Both the position numbers and the translations under genes were made by a program. A stretch of 64,000 nucleotides of DNA from Chlamydiota bacterium (lineage in GTDB: Bacteria; Chlamydiota; Chlamydiia; Chlamydiales; JAAKFR01). The notes below the pieces were generated by a model. That model worked only from the letters and a program-made list of their open reading frames with translations, was not told the DNA's origin and made no database searches. The stretch covers positions 191,404 through 255,403 of the forward strand of contig JAJFLX010000012.1 of assembly GCA_021772465.1 (NCBI GenBank), read 5' to 3'. This document shows positions 1-10,589 of the stretch, piece by piece; positions within the stretch are counted from its first letter, which is position 1; every line of letters starts with the position of its first letter.

Positions 1-1536
1 GCACCCTTTATAGGCATAACGAAACTCCCTTGATTTGAGATCGTAGGTGGCAATGAGCGCAGAGAGATTGGCGCCACCTTCAAGCGAGCATTTCAAAATT
101 TCTTCTGGATCATCTGAGAGGGTGGCATGACTGGTCAGCAAACTCCTCATCGAGAGGGCATAGAGACAAGAGGAGATACCAGGCTCGGGCGATTCAATCA
201 AATAGAGGTAGAGGAGATTCTCTCTCACCAGATAGCCATAACAACTTCCTCCGACGCGGTGCCCTGGAAGGTAGTGTCCACTTAGTCTAACCCCTTCGAG
301 TTTCGGCGTGACACTGGGGAGCAAGCTCTCTTGCACCTCCCTTCCGATAGCGACTTCGCGCTCATAGGTCTCCTTTTTGATCCGCTCTTGCTCAGTCCGC
401 TCCATCTGCGCTAGAAGTGCATCGAGCGTCTCATTGAAAATACTGCCGAGCAAGTTAATCTCAGCTCCGAGAGGCACTTTTTTAAAACGGACCTCCAGGT
501 TTCTTTCGTCCACTTCGCTCATCACTTGTGAGAGCTGATAGAGAGGCTTTGAAAGCCAAACTGAGAGCCAATAGGTTAAAATGGCTCCAATGAGCAAAAT
601 CAACCCATAGATCGAGTAGATCACCAAAAAGTGAGTGATCGCTTTTCCAAAAAGACGCGCCTTGTGCGCATAAGCAACGACCGATACCCCCACACCCGGT
701 ATCGAAGCCTCATAGGCTATTTTAACCTCGTTTTTGAAAAGAAACTCGAAGAAGGGGGGATCGCGATCATAGACCGAGGGAAGTGGGGTGAGAGCAATAC
801 CTGTCGGTCCCATGTGTTCTAATTTCATCAGCTCTTTGCGCCGCTGCTTGGTGAGGGCACGAAAGTATTTTCCATTGAGCTCGGGATTTGTTGCTGCAAA
901 GACAATCCCTTCAGTATTGAGCAAGGCAAAGTGAATGTACTCATGTAGCTTTTCAACAGAGAGCATCTGTTGCATCAAACCCTCGATATTTGCTGAGACG
1001 AGCAAGATTGCGATCGGCTCTTGAGTCTTTTTGTTGTGGATAACATGGGCTACAAAGACGTAGGGGACATACGCCTCAGCTCGATCTGAATAGAGGTACC
1101 GCACGAAACTCCCTTTGCCGTTCTTGAGGATGTCAGGGATTTTCTTTATACTCTCAAAAGGAGTACCAACGAGCTCGGGAAAGCTCGAGGCGATAACAGG
1201 ATACTCACCCTCTTTGCCCAGTCCAAGCAGCATCACCTCCACTCCCTGAGCAATCTCTGACAACTGCTCGAACTGGATATTGAGTTTCTCAGGATCGATT
1301 TTTCCGTGCAGCTGAAGAAAGTACTCGATCTCTTCTAAAAGAACCTGCCTTGCGGGCTGAATTTCAGAAAAAGCATAAGCGCGAAAATTGGCCGACTCTT
1401 TTAAATCCAACTTCGCCTCTTTAATCATCGTCTCATACGCTTCACGAAAAAAGAAAAACGTGTTGATCAATAAAGGGAGCGCAAGGAGTACAAAACTCAC
1501 AAGAATCACACGGAGCGTGAATGATTGCCGAATCAT
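1..1536 (-). CDS. HAMP-domain membrane sensor with degenerate PP2C/SpoIIE-like domain (RsbU paralog), C-terminus off the left edge
   Basis: Manual minus-strand translation from ATG at 1536 (MIRQSFTLRVILVSFVLLALPLLINTFFF...) is open to position 1; same architecture as the neighbouring RsbU; start overlaps the RsbU stop (ATGA). Confidence 0.85.
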   Translation of the reverse strand, partial: MIRQSFTLRVILVSFVLLALPLLINTFFFFREAYETMIKEAKLDLKESANFRAYAFSEIQPARQVLLEEIEYFLQLHGKIDPEKLNIQFEQLSEIAQGVEVMLLGLGKEGEYPVIASSFPELVGTPFESIKKIPDILKNGKGSFVRYLYSDRAEAYVPYVFVAHVIHNKKTQEPIAILLVSANIEGLMQQMLSVEKLHEYIHFALLNTEGIVFAATNPELNGKYFRALTKQRRKELMKLEHMGPTGIALTPLPSVYDRDPPFFEFLFKNEVKIAYEASIPGVGVSVVAYAHKARLFGKAITHFLVIYSIYGLILLIGAILTYWLSVWLSKPLYQLSQVMSEVDERNLEVRFKKVPLGAEINLLGSIFNETLDALLAQMERTEQERIKKETYEREVAIGREVQESLLPSVTPKLEGVRLSGHYLPGHRVGGSCYGYLVRENLLYLYLIESPEPGISSCLYALSMRSLLTSHATLSDDPEEILKCSLEGGANLSALIATYDLKSREFRYAYKGC

Positions 1537-3443
1537 AGCACCTTCATCACAATAAGGGTTAAATCATCGTGCGGAGGCGCCTGTCCAACAAAATCCCGAA
1601 TTTTTTCTAATACTCCCTCTCGAATCTCAGAGGCACTCTTCTTGCGGAGCGCTTTCAAAGTCTCTTGCAGACGAGCCTCACCGAAGAGCTGCTTCTCTAG
1701 ATTGTGTGCCTCGGTGGCCCCATCAGTGTAAAGCAGCAAGACATCTCCCGATTCAAGCGTTGCACTGGCCGACTCGATTTTAGGGTAGGGAAGAACACCC
1801 ATTGCCATCTCTCCATGTGAGAGCTCTTCGATTGAACCGTCGGTATGGCAGAGATAAGGAGGGTTGTGCCCGGCTGAAAAATAGTGGAAGGTTCGATCTT
1901 TTCGATCATACCGCCCGAGAAATACTGTGACAAACATCCCTGTGTCGCCTGTATCTTCGATAAAGAGGGTGTTGGCTGCGTCAATAGCTTCAGCCACATC
2001 CTCATAAGCGCGCGCGTAGGTGCGCAAAGTATCTCTTAAACTCAGAGAGTAAAAGCAGGCCCCCACCCCTTTTCCTGATCCATCGGCGACGGCGAGAAAG
2101 AGTTGATCTGTCGACTCTTTCACAAAGGCGTCATAAAAATCGCCTCCCACTTCAATGGCTGGAATGTAGGTTTCTGCAAGCTCGACGCCCGGGTAGTGAG
2201 GCATTTCGTGGGGTAGCAATTTTTTTTGTACCTCTTGGCCCACGAGCAGTTCTTTGCGCCATTTTTCCTTTTCAACCCGTTGTTTGGCTACTGCTCGCTG
2301 CTCTTCGATCAGATTGCTTATCATTTCGTTGAAAATAGTGCCGAGGGTGTTGATCTCATACCCAAAACGATCGGAAGTGTAGCGTGCAGAAAGGTCCCCT
2401 TGCTTAATTTTGAGCATCACGGCGCTGAGCTTTCGCATCGGCCACGCAAGGCGTCTTATCACGAAGTAGGCGACTCCTCCTCCTAGGACTAGGATTAATC
2501 CAAACTGTCCATATATTTTAAAGAAGCTGAAAATCGGTTTTTCAAAAATCGCACGCTTTGAGGCATAGGTGAGCAAAGAGTAATTCGACCCTGCAATTTT
2601 TTTGATATACCCTATTTGCGTCTTGTTTTCCCACTCGAATTCAAAAAAAGGGGAGCCAGCGTCTCTCTTTACTGGAAGAGGCTTTTCGGGAAAAAACGCG
2701 TCAGCGTAAGGGTCCTCTTCTAAAAAAAGAGCCCGATCTTCTTTGTCGATGGGGTCGAAATACTGAAATTGAAGCTGAGGATCGGTAGCTGCAAAAACAA
2801 TAGATGAGGGCAAAACAAGAGCAAATTTCACAGGGTAGCGCCCCTCTTCAGCTTTGAGCAGCTGCCCAAGTCTTGGACCTGCGTCATCGGAGAGAACCAT
2901 GAGCCCGACTGGACGCGTCCCCTCAAAAATAACCCGCCCCTGCTCGAGATAAAATTCACCTGTCCGGCTGTTATAGGAGATATAGCTCATATACCCTTCA
3001 GCCCAATTCTCTTCTGAAGCGAGCTCATTGGCTTGATAAAATTTCGTGTAGTCCCGCCCGATGAAGAAAGGGAGGTTCGATCCGACAACGATGAATTGCC
3101 CTGAATCAGTGATTTTGATCATAAAAATTCCAGAGAATCCCCCAATTTTGGCCACATCTTTCAAGGCTTGGTTGAGTTCATCGCTCGGCTTTTGGGGAAA
3201 ATCACTCTCGAGATCAAAAAAATAACTAAAAACTTCAAGCAGAGGACGACTCAAGGGCTGAATCTCGAAAAGAGGGATCTCTCGAAGCGATGCGGCCTGC
3301 TGAAGGTAGTCCTTCGCCTCTCCCACGCGCGAGGTGAAACGTCTTTTGGCGAGCACAAAGGAGTCCACTAAAAGGGGAAGCGCGAGTAGAATAAAGCTAA
3401 CTATGAGAAGTCGGAAGCCGATTGATTTGCGAAAAGGAATCAT
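1533..3443 (-). CDS. rsbU: RsbU-like serine phosphatase: periplasmic sensor + HAMP + PP2C (SpoIIE) domain
   Basis: ORF 1533..3461; GGDFYDAF, VADGSGKGVGA and LLLYTDGATEA are PP2C/SpoIIE motifs. ORF-track start at 3461 is GTG; ATG at 3443 (MIPFRKS) preferred. Confidence 0.88.
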   Translation of the reverse strand: MIPFRKSIGFRLLIVSFILLALPLLVDSFVLAKRRFTSRVGEAKDYLQQAASLREIPLFEIQPLSRPLLEVFSYFFDLESDFPQKPSDELNQALKDVAKIGGFSGIFMIKITDSGQFIVVGSNLPFFIGRDYTKFYQANELASEENWAEGYMSYISYNSRTGEFYLEQGRVIFEGTRPVGLMVLSDDAGPRLGQLLKAEEGRYPVKFALVLPSSIVFAATDPQLQFQYFDPIDKEDRALFLEEDPYADAFFPEKPLPVKRDAGSPFFEFEWENKTQIGYIKKIAGSNYSLLTYASKRAIFEKPIFSFFKIYGQFGLILVLGGGVAYFVIRRLAWPMRKLSAVMLKIKQGDLSARYTSDRFGYEINTLGTIFNEMISNLIEEQRAVAKQRVEKEKWRKELLVGQEVQKKLLPHEMPHYPGVELAETYIPAIEVGGDFYDAFVKESTDQLFLAVADGSGKGVGACFYSLSLRDTLRTYARAYEDVAEAIDAANTLFIEDTGDTGMFVTVFLGRYDRKDRTFHYFSAGHNPPYLCHTDGSIEELSHGEMAMGVLPYPKIESASATLESGDVLLLYTDGATEAHNLEKQLFGEARLQETLKALRKKSASEIREGVLEKIRDFVGQAPPHDDLTLIVMKVL

Positions 3444-3461
3444 CAATTTTGAATATAGCAC

Positions 3462-4184
3462 ATGAATAGAATTGTCAGTCTACAAAACCCGGAAGTCAAA
3501 AGGCTCGTAAAGTTGAGAGAAAACCCTGACTTTCGCGAGCAAGAAAGGAGCGTGCTCATCACAGGATTTAAGCTGATCGGCGAGCTCACCGAGCGATTTA
3601 CTCCCAAGCAAATTTATGCACAATCTCCCTACAAAAACCTTCCTACCACCCTTGTCTCAAGCGAGGTGATGAAAAAAATCACAGCCTTAAACTCACCTGA
3701 GCCCATTGCTGCCGAATTTCCTCTTCCTCCCTCTTCTGACTTGAATCCCCTCTCCTTTGTACTCGTGCTCGACCGAATCAACGATCCGGGAAATATGGGG
3801 ACTTTGATACGAACAGCGCTCGCACTGGGCTGGGAAGGACTCTTTCTTCTACCAGGCTGCGTCGACCCTTTCCACGACAAGGTCGTACGCGCCTCGAGGG
3901 CAGCTCTTTTCACCCTCCCCTGGAAAAAAGGGAGCTGGGAAGAGCTTTTAGCACTAAAAAGTGAGAACTCTCTTTTTGTAGCTGACATGGAGGGCACCCC
4001 ACTACCTGAGCTTCAATCTCCTAAAAGCGCCTTTCTTTTACTTAGCAATGAAGCGAGGGGCGCCTCTTTAAAGGCCAAACAGCAAGGGCAATCAGTGTGC
4101 ATTCCCATCCAAAATGAGATGGAGTCACTCAACGTAGCGATAGCTGGGGCACTTCTCATGTACCATTTGAGGAAAAAGCGATGA
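3462..4184 (+). CDS. TrmH/SpoU family RNA 2'-O-methyltransferase
   Basis: LDRINDPGNMGTLIRTALALG and LLLSNEARG...IPIQNEMESLNVAIAGALLMY are SpoU motifs. Confidence 0.9.
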   Translation: MNRIVSLQNPEVKRLVKLRENPDFREQERSVLITGFKLIGELTERFTPKQIYAQSPYKNLPTTLVSSEVMKKITALNSPEPIAAEFPLPPSSDLNPLSFVLVLDRINDPGNMGTLIRTALALGWEGLFLLPGCVDPFHDKVVRASRAALFTLPWKKGSWEELLALKSENSLFVADMEGTPLPELQSPKSAFLLLSNEARGASLKAKQQGQSVCIPIQNEMESLNVAIAGALLMYHLRKKR

Positions 4185-5230
4185 GCCCAAAGTATCGAGC
4201 CGACCCAAAAGAAGAAAAAGAGGAGCGCAAACGGGCTGGAAGGCGTGACCGATCTAAGTTCAAAAAAACTGATCAGAGACAAAGGGCGCGGCTTAAAAAA
4301 ACTGAAACGATAGAGCGCCTTGCAAAAAAGGAAGGTTTGAAGCGGGGAAGGGTTCTTTCGATCACCCCTGGAGAGGTTTCGGTAGATTTTGAGAGCCGCA
4401 TTTACCTTTGTGTGCTGCGGGGCATCCTCAAAAAAGAGACGAGCTCGGCTAAAAATCTTTTAGCTATCGGTGACTTCGTCTTATTCGATCCGATAACCTG
4501 CGCCATTGACCATGTTGAGCCCCGTATTTCGGTCCTTTCTCGTCAAGACCACCTTAGAAGACGTAAAATGCAGCTGATTGCTGCCAATATTGACCAGGTT
4601 CTCATCACCGTTTCAGTCACCTCACCCCCATTAAAGCCTCACCTTATCGATCGTTACATCATCGCCACCTACAAAGGGGGGATGGAGCCTGTGATCGTTG
4701 TGAACAAAATCGATCTTCTCGAAGACAAAAAGGGATTCAAAGCCCTCGTTGCGATCTATGAAGAGTTAGGCATCCCAGTGATCTCTGTGAGCGCTAAAAA
4801 GGGGCGAAATATGGCTGCACTCAAAAAGCAGATGAAAGGAAAAGCTTCTGTATTTTCAGGGCAGTCGGGGGTGGGAAAATCCTCTTTGATCAATGCAGTT
4901 ACGGGGCTAGAGCTTCCTGTGGGAGAGGTCGTTCAAAAGACGCGCAAAGGAGCGCACACAACCTCGAGAGCACACTTGATTCCCCTCTCTTTTGGTGGGT
5001 GGTGCATTGATACGCCTGGAATTCGTAGCTTTGGAATATGGAATTTGACACTAGAGGATCTTTGCAGCTATTTCCCTGAGATTGAATCTTTAGGAAAGCA
5101 GTGTCGCTACCCCAACTGCACACATACACATGAACCTGGGTGTAGGGTTGAGGAAGGGGGGGTTTCACCTTTGCGGCTCAATTCGTATCGGAAGCTCCTC
5201 TCAGAGCTCAAAGATGAAAACAAGTCGTAA
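4181..5230 (+). CDS. rsgA: Ribosome small subunit-dependent GTPase A
   Basis: OB-fold N-terminus, circularly permuted GTPase motifs (VVNKIDLL, GQSGVGKSSLIN, DTPGIRSF) and C-terminal CRYPNCTHTHEPGC zinc site. Confidence 0.93.
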   Translation: MSPKYRADPKEEKEERKRAGRRDRSKFKKTDQRQRARLKKTETIERLAKKEGLKRGRVLSITPGEVSVDFESRIYLCVLRGILKKETSSAKNLLAIGDFVLFDPITCAIDHVEPRISVLSRQDHLRRRKMQLIAANIDQVLITVSVTSPPLKPHLIDRYIIATYKGGMEPVIVVNKIDLLEDKKGFKALVAIYEELGIPVISVSAKKGRNMAALKKQMKGKASVFSGQSGVGKSSLINAVTGLELPVGEVVQKTRKGAHTTSRAHLIPLSFGGWCIDTPGIRSFGIWNLTLEDLCSYFPEIESLGKQCRYPNCTHTHEPGCRVEEGGVSPLRLNSYRKLLSELKDENKS

Positions 5231-5240
5231 CAGCAATTTT

Positions 5241-5726
5241 TCAACCCTCGCTTTTTTTTAACTTCAAACGCGCATAGTGCACGCGCGAACGGACCGTTCC
5301 ATGGGGAATTTTAAGCAGTTTTGCAATCTCTTTTTGCGGCATTTTCTCAATCACAAAAAGCTCAAAAACCCGTCTATGTTTCTCATCTAACTGATCTAAT
5401 AGATCTCCCCAGTCAGTGGAAGAGGGTGCGGCTAATAACTCCTCTTGCAAAGGAAGGTCTGCTCTACGCTCTTTTCTCAAAATGTTGAGAGAAGTGTTGT
5501 GCGCAATCCGCCATATCCAAGTGGAAAACGTCGCCCTCTTTTGAAAGTTCTCTAAATGCTCAAAAGCTTTAACAAAACTCTCTTGCGCAGCATCTTCAGC
5601 TAGCTCTACATCGCCGAGAATTTTTAGACAGTGGCGGTAGACTCTCTCCCAATGGAGCTTCACAAGACGATCCATTGCCTCTTTGTCGCCAGCTATGCTC
5701 TTCTTGATCAACTCCCTCTCTTGCAT
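5241..5726 (-). CDS. ECF-type RNA polymerase sigma factor
   Basis: Region 2 (AEDAAQESFVKAFEHLENFQKRATFSTWIWRIAHN) and region 4 (QKEIAKLLKIPHGTVRSRVHYARLKL). Confidence 0.9.
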   Translation of the reverse strand: MQERELIKKSIAGDKEAMDRLVKLHWERVYRHCLKILGDVELAEDAAQESFVKAFEHLENFQKRATFSTWIWRIAHNTSLNILRKERRADLPLQEELLAAPSSTDWGDLLDQLDEKHRRVFELFVIEKMPQKEIAKLLKIPHGTVRSRVHYARLKLKKSEG

Positions 5727-5763
5727 CGAAACTCAAATAAATCTTATGCTCCGGAATATATAG

Positions 5764-7008
<1,245 letters not shown>

Positions 7009-7029
7009 TTATTTTGCATAATTAATTTT

Positions 7030-7419
7030 ATGCATAATATTGCTTTATTTGGCGAATCCGAGAAGGGTTATTTTCACAAAGCCTATTGTTGTCGAAGTTT
7101 AGAGGAGCTCTCGGGTTGTCTCGGGGAGCCTCCCAGCAGCGAGTGTCAAGGGCTAGCATTTGCTGTACAGGCCTTGATGTATGGGCGTCAGGTTCTTTTC
7201 TTCCGAGTCAAAGAGGAGGGTTTTAGTCGAGAAGACTACCTGAAAGGGTTGCAACTTTTAAAAGAGCAGACTTATCTCTCAAAGATTGCTGCAATTGGCC
7301 TTCCTGGCGTCGGGAGCAGCGAAATCATTGAAGCGACGACTCCGATCTGCTCTTCACACAAAAGCCTTCTTATTATGAGTGAGCGGGACCTTTACGACTA
7401 CCTGACTTATCGAGGCTGA
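7030..7419 (+). CDS. Hypothetical protein (129 aa)
   Basis: Open frame between eno and the convergent ahpC; no recognised family. Confidence 0.6.
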   Translation: MHNIALFGESEKGYFHKAYCCRSLEELSGCLGEPPSSECQGLAFAVQALMYGRQVLFFRVKEEGFSREDYLKGLQLLKEQTYLSKIAAIGLPGVGSSEIIEATTPICSSHKSLLIMSERDLYDYLTYRG

Positions 7420-7994
7420 GCGAAGTAATCGTTGAGTCCCTCTTGAGAGGCTTTCATGGCTTTTTCGCCTTGACGCCAGTTTGCGGGGCAGACCTCGCCG
7501 TTGTTTTCGAAGAAAATAAGCGCATCGATCATACGAAGAGCCTCTTCAACTGAACGGCCAAGGGGGAGATCATTGACGATCTGATGGCGCACGACACCCT
7601 CTTTGTCTATTAGAAAGAGACCACGGTAGGCAATCCCTTCATCTTCTTTGAGCACGTCGTAGTCGCGACAGAGAGTTTTATTGATATCAGACAGAATGGG
7701 GTACTGAACCCCTTCGATTCCACCACGAGTGCGAGGGGTGTTGAGCCAAGCTGTGTGGGAGAAGCAACTATCGACAGAACATCCGATGACTTGAGCGCCT
7801 CGCTGCTCGAATTCTGACAATTTTTCTTGGAATGCGTGGAGCTCTGTAGGGCAAACAAAGGTGAAGTCGAGTGGGTAGAAGAAGAGCACGACATACTTTC
7901 CTCTGAGCATCTTGAGCGAGTAGTTGCTTTCAATCTTTCCTTTGACAACTGCATTGAGCTCAAAATCGGGAGCTAATTTTCCTATAAGACCCAT
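7407..7994 (-). CDS. ahpC: 2-Cys peroxiredoxin (AhpC/TSA family)
   Basis: FFYPLDFTFVCPTEL peroxidatic site and GEVCPANW resolving-cysteine site. Confidence 0.94.
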   Translation of the reverse strand: MGLIGKLAPDFELNAVVKGKIESNYSLKMLRGKYVVLFFYPLDFTFVCPTELHAFQEKLSEFEQRGAQVIGCSVDSCFSHTAWLNTPRTRGGIEGVQYPILSDINKTLCRDYDVLKEDEGIAYRGLFLIDKEGVVRHQIVNDLPLGRSVEEALRMIDALIFFENNGEVCPANWRQGEKAMKASQEGLNDYFAQPR

Positions 7995-8015
7995 CCTAAA
8001 CCTCCATAAATGATC

Positions 8016-8089
8016 TGCACTGGAGAGGATTCGAACCTCTGACCGCCCGGTTCGTAGCCGGGTACTCTATCCAGCTGAGCTACCAGTGC
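8016..8089 (-). tRNA. tRNA-Arg(ACG)
   Basis: Minus-strand cloverleaf GCACTGG...CCCGG CTACGAA CCGGG...GGTTCGAATCC...CCAGTGCA; anticodon ACG; CCA not encoded. Confidence 0.95.
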
Positions 8090-8169
8090 AAGGGGTCTTA
8101 GTATATCCAATTGCTTGCAATCATTCAACTCCTAATCCTAGATGATTTTTTTTCAAAACCCAGGATCAT

Positions 8170-8183
8170 CAGATATTGCCAGA
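8170..8183 (+). repeat. 14-bp direct repeat CAGATATTGCCAGA, left copy
   Basis: Identical to copies at 9674-9687 and 9684-9697. Confidence 0.85.
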
Positions 8184-8245
8184 TTTTTCAAAACAAACCC
8201 CGGATTAAAAATCCTATTTTTTAATTTCTATAATCATGATTATAT

Positions 8246-9643
8246 TTATCGTTTATTTTTTACTCGTTTCCAACACGTGCTGGGCCCTTTGCCAGTAGTA
8301 GTTAATACTCCTCTTTTTTTCAAAAAAAGCAAATCTACTCGTAACATCCTATCTGAAATTGGTATCTCGAGCTTTTCTTTCACTTCTCGTGCTGTAAGGG
8401 TATTTTTCTGTTCGAAAAGTGCCAGTATTTTTTCTTGACGGGGAGACAACCTAATGCCTTGAAAACACTCTGGTTCATCCTCATCTAATTGGGCAACCCT
8501 ATGAGGACTAAAAGCTACTCGTACCGAAGATCCTAATTCACTCCATGTGGGTGTTTCGTATCCCAATTGCTTACAAACTTCTTTAATACGTCTATATCCT
8601 GTCCCCCATTCCTCCATCAAGCCCAATTCTCGAAAAATTCTTGCTATTACTTTATTTCGAACATGGCTGACACCTGCAAAAAAATCCTCGAGGGTAAAAC
8701 CGAATGGAAATGAACCAGGACTCTCCACTTCAAGTTTATTAGAAAAAATTGTAATTCTTGGATTCATTCCCTTGATCGAATAATCAGCATGTACAAGTGC
8801 ATTTGTTATTACTTCACGCAGTGGTACAGACGGATATTCAATAATATCTTTTCTCTGCGCTTCAGAGATTTCAGCAGAAAGACGAGTATTGCGTTGAATA
8901 AACCTCGAAACCTCGGTCATTGCTTCTAGAAGCTTATTCTGGATGTCATATCTGTCTACAAAATCAACTTTTTTCTATCCTCTAAATCTTGCACAACGGA
9001 TAGTAGCATTGGGAAAATACTGCTCTCGTATGGAGTTGATTCCGAACAGAATAATTCCCCCATTCGAACACACTAAATTACCTCCACATCTGACCAGCAA
9101 ACCCAATGTTTCTAACTCAACTTCATTGACTTTTTTCACAATATGAGAAAAGTTTTTTTCTATTCTTTCCATATCTAAACTCTTAATTCCTAAAGAGGTA
9201 CATGGAAGCTGATCGAAAGAGATGTTAGATTGAGTGCGTTTTAACTCTTCTAGCTGATGGGGACCTGCTATCCGATTTGTGGATCCAAGTCTCAGGTACA
9301 CACCGCCGGGCATGCCCTGAGACTTCAGATAGAAGGGTCCTTGCCAGTGAGCTACGCGAACGAGCAATAAGGCCTTATCTTCAATAGACATTATTTCAAT
9401 TTCTGGAAGAAGCGAGGGATAGATTCCATCAGCGATGGCGTTTGCTAATCGCTCCTCAGCTTCAAAAACATTGTCTATGCCTAAGACATTTCCTTAATCA
9501 TCTCGCCCGATTAAAATCATGCCTCCTGCAGTATTTGCAAAAGCTACGATCGTCCTCAAAATTGGCTTTAACGACGAAAGGTCGCGCTTAAATTCAAGGG
9601 TCCTTCCCTCAGGATAACTTATTAGCTCTCTAATTTGCTTCAT
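8246..9643 (-). pseudogene. AlbA_2 / ATP-binding (COG2865-like, 'RecG-like') protein interrupted by two in-frame stops
   Basis: Three collinear ORFs in one frame: MKQIRELISYPEGRTLEFKRD...GRDD* (TAA 9494-9496), MSIEDK...CARFRG* (TAG 8975-8977), MTEVSRFIQ...EVITNALVHADYSIKG. 466 codons from 9643 to 8246, no frameshift. Confidence 0.85.
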
Positions 9644-9673
9644 CGTATTCACCTTTTTATAGCATGCATCCAC

Positions 9674-9697
9674 CAGATATTGCCAGATATTGCCAGA
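9674..9697 (+). repeat. Right side: two overlapping copies of CAGATATTGCCAGA
   Basis: ccagatattgccagatattgccaga; same 14-mer as 8170-8183. Confidence 0.85.
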
Positions 9698-9740
9698 GGG
9701 ATTTGTCCCTTTCAAAAAAAATTGTGGTATAAGAGCGAAA

Positions 9741-10589
9741 ATGAGCCGAAGAAAAACACAAAATCTCCTGCTAGGTGCCCTCCTGATCTTCATCGCCGCC
9801 ACAGCCTATGCGTTCATGGGTGCGCTCGTTAAATTTGGTGGAAAAGTATCCGATGAGCAGCTCGTTTTTATGCGCAACGCCGTCTGTCTTATCATCATTT
9901 TGCCCTGGGTTTTAAATAAGCCCCTTAAAACCAAAGTCTTTCCCCGCCACCTCTTTCGTGCAGCAGCTGGTCTGCTCAATATGTACTGCTTTTTTTATGC
10001 GATCCGTTACATCCGTCTCACCGATGCCATGGTGCTCAACAACACGATGCCCCTTTTCATCCCTTTTGTACTTTGGATCTGGAAAAAACAAAAAATTCGC
10101 CTGAAGCTCGTGCCGGGATTAGTGATCGGATTTGTAGGCATTTTGCTCATACTCCGACCAGGACTTGGAATCTTTCGAGCCCCAGCGGCCATTGCTCTCG
10201 CTTCGGGCCTTTTTATGTCACTGAGTATGGTTGGGGTGCGCAATCTTGGAAAACACGACCCCACCTACCGCATCCTCTTTTACTACTTTGCGATTGCAAC
10301 CCTCATTTCTGCTTTTCCTCTCGCGTGGGGGTGGAGTAATCACCCTTGGACTATTTGGGTCCTTCTCGTAGGGATAGGACTCTTTGCTCTACTCTATCAG
10401 CTCTTCCTCACCATGGGGTATGAATATGCCTCTCCGCAAAAGGTGAGCCCCCTCATTTATTTTGCAGTCGTACTTTCAGCTTTCTTGGATTGGATTTTTT
10501 GGCACGACAAACCTTCGGCATTATCGTATATAGGAGCTATTTTAGTGATTGTAGGAGCGATCTACAGCATGAGGGTGCAAAGGACATGA
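9741..10589 (+). CDS. EamA/DMT-family transporter
   Basis: Multi-TM protein of DMT type with internal EamA repeats; start at MSRRKTQNLLLG rather than the ORF-track start 9690. Confidence 0.85.
   Translation: MSRRKTQNLLLGALLIFIAATAYAFMGALVKFGGKVSDEQLVFMRNAVCLIIILPWVLNKPLKTKVFPRHLFRAAAGLLNMYCFFYAIRYIRLTDAMVLNNTMPLFIPFVLWIWKKQKIRLKLVPGLVIGFVGILLILRPGLGIFRAPAAIALASGLFMSLSMVGVRNLGKHDPTYRILFYYFAIATLISAFPLAWGWSNHPWTIWVLLVGIGLFALLYQLFLTMGYEYASPQKVSPLIYFAVVLSAFLDWIFWHDKPSALSYIGAILVIVGAIYSMRVQRT

Noticed and set aside
8016-9697. Genomic island integrated at tRNA-Arg
   Set aside because: The broken gene lies on the 5' side of the tRNA, there is no duplicated tRNA 3' end and no integrase; only the 14-bp repeats support an insertion.
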